From Kosakonia oryzendophytica (GTDB lineage Bacteria > Pseudomonadota > Gammaproteobacteria > Enterobacterales > Enterobacteriaceae), in the NCBI RefSeq assembly GCF_900094925.1, contig NZ_FMAY01000005.1, positions 62,001 to 126,000 on the forward strand: a stretch of DNA of 64,000 nt, read 5' to 3'. The translations under genes and the position numbers were made by a program. Below the pieces are notes generated by a model, which was given only the letters and a program-made list of their open reading frames with translations, did no database searches and was not told the origin of the DNA. Of this stretch, positions 60,033-64,000 are shown one piece after another. Position 1 is the stretch's first letter. The number at the start of each line of letters is the position of its first letter.

Positions 60033-61214
60033 ATGTTAAAGAATATTAGTGTAAGAACATTTATTATTTTATTCCTGATGACGACTTTCATAATTATTGA
60101 ATTGTTAGTGATCGTTATCTCAAAAAATAGTGTTTTGTTTGCTGCAACCAGCGTCGTTTCACTGACATCCCTGGGGTTATTGTGGCTATATATGACATAT
60201 TACCTGGTCACGCCAATTAATACCGTCAAAAAAAGTATTGAAGCGGTAACCGCCGGAAATCTTTCTATTGTTATTCCGGAATTCGGTAATAATTGCGCCG
60301 GGCGATTGATTCCCGGCATCAACAGTCTTGCCCGCAGCATTGCAGCACTGGTCAAAGAAATTCGTTCCTCTTCGGATGCTGCATTGGATCTGTCGGCGCA
60401 GTTGGCCACCCGCAGCGAAGAGCTTTCCGTGAAGACCGAGCAACAATCTGCGTCTCTGGTGCAAACGGCTTCCAGTATGGAGGAGATGGCTTCCAGTACC
60501 AAAAATAACGCCGACAATACCCGCCTGGCCAGTAGCCGGGCAAAAGAGGCGAGCGCAAGTGCCCTTAAAGGGGGGACGTTAATGGGCCAGGTGGCGCAGA
60601 ATATGCAATCTATTACCGACTGCGCCGATCAGATGACAGAAATCATCTCCCTGATTGACGGTATTGCATTCCAGACCAATATCCTGGCGTTGAACGCAGC
60701 GGTCGAGGCCGCACGGGCTGGCGATCATGGCAAAGGTTTCTCGGTGGTGGCGGAGGAAGTACGCAATCTGGCACATCGCAGCGCTGAAGCCGCGAAAAAC
60801 ATCAAGACGCTGATCGCCGTAACGACCAACAACGTGACGCAAGGTGCTGCGGTTGTGGGCGAAGCAGAGAAGAATATGCATGACATCGTTTCCGGGGCCA
60901 GCGTGGTCAGCAAATTGATGGATGAGATAGCCGTTACCACTCTGCAACAAGAGAAAGGTATTTCACAAATTACGCTGGCGCTGGCTGAACTGGAACAGGT
61001 CACGCAGAGCAACGTGACCATGGTTGATGAGCTGGCAGGTTCTTCCGATGTCCTGAAACATCAGGTTGAAGAGTTACAGCACCGTACCGGCAAGTTCCGC
61101 CTGGAGGCGGGAGGGCGCGCAGTGGCGACACCTCCGGTGGAGAAACGGCTTGATCCGATACCGGCAGCTGTACCTGCGGTGGGTAATCAGGAACATTTCT
61201 GGCACTCGTTCTGA
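60033..61214 (+). CDS. Methyl-accepting chemotaxis protein without periplasmic sensor domain
   Basis: 393 residues from ATG 60033; an upstream GTG (59967) would add 22 unconvincing residues. Two membrane helices (about 9-30 and 34-57) are separated by only a few residues, so there is no ligand-binding domain. HAMP follows (58-110), then a 36-heptad-type signalling domain with the CheA/CheW hairpin DGIAFQTNILALNAAVEAARAGDHGKGFSVVAEEVR-like stretch. The last five residues, FWHSF, fit the xWxxF pentapeptide that binds CheR/CheB. Could sense membrane state or proton motive force. Confidence 0.92.
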   Translation: MLKNISVRTFIILFLMTTFIIIELLVIVISKNSVLFAATSVVSLTSLGLLWLYMTYYLVTPINTVKKSIEAVTAGNLSIVIPEFGNNCAGRLIPGINSLARSIAALVKEIRSSSDAALDLSAQLATRSEELSVKTEQQSASLVQTASSMEEMASSTKNNADNTRLASSRAKEASASALKGGTLMGQVAQNMQSITDCADQMTEIISLIDGIAFQTNILALNAAVEAARAGDHGKGFSVVAEEVRNLAHRSAEAAKNIKTLIAVTTNNVTQGAAVVGEAEKNMHDIVSGASVVSKLMDEIAVTTLQQEKGISQITLALAELEQVTQSNVTMVDELAGSSDVLKHQVEELQHRTGKFRLEAGGRAVATPPVEKRLDPIPAAVPAVGNQEHFWHSF

Positions 61215-61236
61215 GAAGAGCTGTGCTGTCAGACAG

Positions 61237-61258
61237 GCCCGGGTAACCGGGCTTTTTT
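61237..61258 (+). terminator. Chemoreceptor gene terminator
   Basis: GCCCGG GTAA CCGGGC then TTTTTT, 22 bp after the stop. Confidence 0.9.
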
Positions 61259-61358
61259 GTTTTGTGAAAAAATTTGTTAACAAATTCAGCGTGATGATTG
61301 CTTAACGTTTCCATACGGCTAGACTGACAAACAACACCATGTTGATTGTGGAGGCGCT

Positions 61359-62342
61359 GTGGAAGCCATAACAGGAACCGATGTAAAAGTGCCGGACGCC
61401 GTCTTTGCATGGCTACTGGACGGAAAAGGCGGTGTAAAACCGCTGGAAGATGATGATGTCATTACTCAGCGTACGCCGTGCTGGGTGCATCTCAATTATA
61501 CGAATCCGGAGAGCGCCCAGTGGCTGGCATCGACGCCAGTGCTGCCGAACAGCGTGCGCAATGCGTTGTCGGGCGAAAGTATGCGGCCCAGAGTGAGCCG
61601 CATGGGGGAGGGGACGCTTATCACGCTGCGTTGCATCAATGGCAGCACCGATGAGCGACCAGACCAGCTGGTGGCCGTACGTTTATATATGGACGAGCGA
61701 ATGATTGTCTCGACACGTCAGCGCAAAGTCCTGGCGCTGGATGATGTTGTTAGTGAACTTGAGGAAGGTACCGGACCTGTTGACTGCGGCGGCTGGCTGG
61801 TTGACGTTTGCGATGCACTGACCGATCACGCCAGTGAGTTTATCGAGGCGCTGCACGACCGAATTATCGATCTTGAAGATAACCTGCTCGACCAGCAAAT
61901 TCCGCCGCGCGGTATTCTGGCACTGTTACGCAAGCAATTGATTGTGATGCGCCGTTATATGGCGCCGCAACGTGATGTTTTTGCCCGTCTCGCCAGTGAA
62001 CGTTTGCCGTGGATGAACGACGATCAGCGCCAACGAATGAAGGATATTGCAGACCGGTTAGGCCGTGGGCTGGATGAAATCGATGCCTGCATTGCGCGTA
62101 CGGGAGTCATGACCGATGAGATCACTCAGGTGATGCAGGAGTCGCTGGCGCGCAGAACCTATACCATGTCGTTAATGGCGATGGTTTTTTTGCCCAGCAC
62201 GTTTTTGACCGGACTTTTTGGCGTAAACCTGGGGGGTATTCCCGGCGGTGGCTGGCACCTTGGCTTCTCCATATTCTGCCTGATGTTGGTCGTGTTGATC
62301 GGGGGTGTTACCTGGTGGTTGCGGCGCAGTAACTGGCTGTAA
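61359..62342 (+). CDS. zntB: ZntB zinc transporter (CorA family)
   Basis: Inner-membrane pentameric transporter; imports Zn2+ with protons in recent work (first described as an efflux route). GTG start at 61359 after GGAG; 327 residues. Large soluble N-terminal funnel, then two C-terminal helices with the family motif GVN ([11 protein letters not shown]) in place of GMN of CorA. Tail WLRRSNWL. Adjacent to fnrS and dbpA, the E. coli order. Confidence 0.96.
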   Translation: MEAITGTDVKVPDAVFAWLLDGKGGVKPLEDDDVITQRTPCWVHLNYTNPESAQWLASTPVLPNSVRNALSGESMRPRVSRMGEGTLITLRCINGSTDERPDQLVAVRLYMDERMIVSTRQRKVLALDDVVSELEEGTGPVDCGGWLVDVCDALTDHASEFIEALHDRIIDLEDNLLDQQIPPRGILALLRKQLIVMRRYMAPQRDVFARLASERLPWMNDDQRQRMKDIADRLGRGLDEIDACIARTGVMTDEITQVMQESLARRTYTMSLMAMVFLPSTFLTGLFGVNLGGIPGGGWHLGFSIFCLMLVVLIGGVTWWLRRSNWL

Positions 62343-62388
62343 AATTTAACGTTTTTAACAAAAATTGAACATAAAAACGCCATGTAAC

Positions 62389-62430
62389 TTGCGCCAGGTC
62401 AATATATGACATACCTGTTCAAGGCAATAT
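62389..62430 (+). promoter_or_regulatory. FNR-dependent promoter of fnrS
   Basis: TTGCGCCAGGTCAA (62389-62402) fits the FNR frame TTG-N8-CAA and is centred about 42 bp before the predicted fnrS start. A CAATAT -10 lies at 62425-62430. Class II FNR activation in anaerobiosis is expected. Confidence 0.75.
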
Positions 62431-62437
62431 TTATCTC

Positions 62438-62559
62438 GCAGGTGAATGCAACGTCAAGCGATGGGCGTTGCGCTCCATATTGTCTTACTTCCTTTTTTGA
62501 ATTACTGCATAGCACAATTGATTCGTACGACGCCGACTTAATGAGTCGGCTTTTTTTTT
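62438..62559 (+). ncRNA. fnrS: FnrS anaerobic small RNA
   Basis: 122 nt, the E. coli length. It starts GCAGGTGAATGCAACGTC, carries the conserved seed region GTTGCGCTCCATATTG and the single-stranded TTACTTCCTTTTTTGAATT, and ends in GCCGACT/AGTCGGC plus nine T. In E. coli it represses aerobic metabolism and oxidative-stress mRNAs (sodB, sodA, maeA and others) with Hfq. Located between zntB and dbpA as in E. coli. Confidence 0.96.
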
Positions 62560-62617
62560 GCCTCCGCGCCATGAGCTTCTACCTTTAAGGTGTCACCTGT
62601 CCTTTATGGAGGTCAAT

Positions 62618-62767
62618 ATGTCGCATCTTACCTTAACGCATCCCGCGAACTCTTTACCCACCGACCCGATCCCGGTCGACCCGGTACCGGTTCCCGATCC
62701 GATCCCGCGTCCGCAGCCGTTGCCAGACCCGCCGCCGGATGAAGAACCGATTAAGTTGTCGCGTTAA
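62618..62767 (+). CDS. Proline-rich small protein
   Basis: 49 residues after a perfect GGAGGT 4 bp before the ATG. A short N-terminal MSHLTLTHPANSLPT is followed by tandem DPxP/PDPxP repeats (DPIPVDPVPVPDPIP...) and a PPP stretch, ending KLSR. No membrane segment. The residue composition makes it intrinsically disordered and likely EF-P dependent in translation. It sits between fnrS and dbpA. Family not recognised; similar short Pro-Asp ORFs at this site in other enterics are plausible but not checked. Confidence 0.75.
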   Translation: MSHLTLTHPANSLPTDPIPVDPVPVPDPIPRPQPLPDPPPDEEPIKLSR

Positions 62768-62829
62768 CCGGGTAGATCTGAGAGGATACGCGCCTGCTGA
62801 ACGTAAGCCTTTTACCACGAGAATATACT

Positions 62830-64000
62830 GTGACCGCTTTTTCAACGTTGAATACCTTGCCCGCAGCCCAGATCGCTAACCTTCACGAACTGGGCTATCT
62901 CACCATGACACCGGTACAGGCCGCCGCGCTGCCAGCCATTCTCGCCGGAAAAGATGTACGCGTGCAGGCAAAAACCGGGAGCGGTAAAACAGCGGCGTTC
63001 GGCCTGGGCCTGTTGCAGCATATTGACGCCAGCTGCTTTCAGACGCAGTCGCTGATCCTTTGTCCGACGCGCGAACTGGCCGATCAGGTTGCCAGCGAAT
63101 TGCGTCGTCTGGCGCGATTCATGCCGAATATTAAAGTGCTGACACTGTGCGGCGGGCAGCCATTTGGCGCACAGCGTGATTCGTTGCAGCATGCGCCGCA
63201 CATTATTGTCGCCACGCCCGGTCGTCTGCTGGATCACCTGCAAAAAAACACCGTGTCGCTGGATAACCTGCAAACACTGGTGATGGATGAAGCTGATCGG
63301 ATGCTGGATATGGGATTCAGCGACGCCATTGATGAAGTGATCCGCTTTGCGCCGGTCACACGTCAAACCCTGTTGTTTTCCGCTACCTGGCCAGAAGCGA
63401 TAGCGGCAATCAGCGGTCGGGTACAGCGCAATCCTGAGACAATCGAAATCGACACTGTCGATGCGCTGCCTGCGGTTGAACAACAATTCTTTGAGGTCTC
63501 TCGTCACGGCAAAATTAGCCTACTGCAAAAACTGCTCAGCGAGCATCAGCCCGCATCCTGTGTGGTGTTCTGCAACACCCGGAAAGATTGCCAGGAGGTG
63601 TGTGATGCGCTGAATGGCGCAGGGCAGGATGCGCTGGCTCTGCATGGCGATCTGGAACAGCGCGACCGCGACCAGACGCTGGTGCGTTTTGCCAATGGCA
63701 GCGCTCGCGTGCTGGTCGCCACCGATGTGGCGGCGCGGGGCCTGGACATTAAATCGCTTGAGCTGGTGGTCAACTATGAGCTGGCGTGGGATCCGGAAGT
63801 CCACGTTCACCGCATTGGTCGTACTGCGCGTGCGGGAAATAGCGGTCTTGCCATCAGCTTGTGCGCGCCGGAAGAGGCGCAGCGCGCGAACATTCTCAGC
63901 GAAATGCTGCAACTGAAGCTGAACTGGCTTACTGCTCCGTCAAATGTCAGGATCGCCCCGCTTGAAGCGGAAATGGCGACGCTGTGCATTGACGGCGGTA
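62830..64000 (+). CDS. dbpA: DbpA ATP-dependent RNA helicase (3' end outside window)
   Basis: DEAD-box helicase activated by hairpin 92 of 23S rRNA and acting in 50S assembly. Starts with GTG at 62830 (MTAFSTLNTLPAAQ). The first 390 codons are present: Q motif TPVQ, motif I AKTGSGKT, DEAD at VMDEADRML, SAT, and motif VI HRIGRTARAG. The C-terminal RNA-binding domain that gives rRNA specificity lies beyond the window edge. Intact as far as seen. Confidence 0.96.
   Translation, partial: MTAFSTLNTLPAAQIANLHELGYLTMTPVQAAALPAILAGKDVRVQAKTGSGKTAAFGLGLLQHIDASCFQTQSLILCPTRELADQVASELRRLARFMPNIKVLTLCGGQPFGAQRDSLQHAPHIIVATPGRLLDHLQKNTVSLDNLQTLVMDEADRMLDMGFSDAIDEVIRFAPVTRQTLLFSATWPEAIAAISGRVQRNPETIEIDTVDALPAVEQQFFEVSRHGKISLLQKLLSEHQPASCVVFCNTRKDCQEVCDALNGAGQDALALHGDLEQRDRDQTLVRFANGSARVLVATDVAARGLDIKSLELVVNYELAWDPEVHVHRIGRTARAGNSGLAISLCAPEEAQRANILSEMLQLKLNWLTAPSNVRIAPLEAEMATLCIDGG

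Overview
The window is a chromosomal segment of an Enterobacteriaceae bacterium. Its gene order follows the tonB-to-dbpA arc of Escherichia coli/Salmonella (tonB, yciABC, ompW, trp operon, rnm, yciO, rluB, btuR, yciK, sohB, yciN, topA, cysB, acnA, ribA, pgpB, lapAB, pyrF, yciH, osmB, yciT, yciZ, pdeR, rnb, yciW, fabI, sapABCDF, psp, ycjXF, tyrR, tpx, ycjG, mpaA, mppA, dgcM, zntB, dbpA). Protein-level divergence from E. coli, an rpfF homologue beside pdeR, and a different accessory content point to an Enterobacter/Lelliottia/Leclercia/Cronobacter-like genus rather than Escherichia or Salmonella. That genus placement is inference. No rRNA, tRNA, IS element, prophage or CRISPR array was seen.

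Layout. 1-5.0 kb: 3' end of tonB, yciA/yciB/yciC, a YkgJ-type cysteine-cluster protein, ompW, and a ClC-type transporter where E. coli has yciEFG. 5.0-11.8 kb: complete trpEGDCFBA operon on the minus strand with leader peptide, attenuator and TrpR operator. 11.8-29.7 kb: RNA maturation and housekeeping genes (rnm, rluB, topA, cysB, acnA, ribA, lapAB, pyrF), including three tiny genes (ymiA, yciX and a ymiC-like ORF) before acnA. 29.7-38.9 kb: osmB, yciT, yciZ, an RpfF-type fatty-acid signal synthase convergent with pdeR (RpfR), then rnb, yciW, fabI. 39-44.3 kb: sapABCDF. 44.3-49.6 kb: pspF and the divergent pspABCD-ycjXF set with its sigma54 promoter. 49.7-55.4 kb: tyrR, tpx, ycjG, mpaA, mppA. 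55.4-64 kb: an accessory stretch with a RyhB-type small RNA under a Fur box, an unnamed 62-residue protein, dgcM, a MHYT-GGDEF-EAL protein, a chemoreceptor without a periplasmic sensor domain, zntB, the small RNA FnrS, a proline-rich 49-residue protein and the 5' part of dbpA.

How parts may work together. The strongest less-expected signals are: (1) a second-site RyhB-like small RNA between mppA and dgcM, with the RyhB seed core, a 5' hairpin, a Rho-independent terminator and a Fur box over its promoter; (2) a convergent rpfF-pdeR pair, the arrangement of a diffusible cis-2-unsaturated fatty acid (BDSF-type) system acting through c-di-GMP, in a genome that also carries dgcM, the known partner of PdeR in E. 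coli curli control; (3) three c-di-GMP enzymes plus a chemoreceptor within about 30 kb. Names and conserved motifs were recognised from memory of the families; no database search was run.
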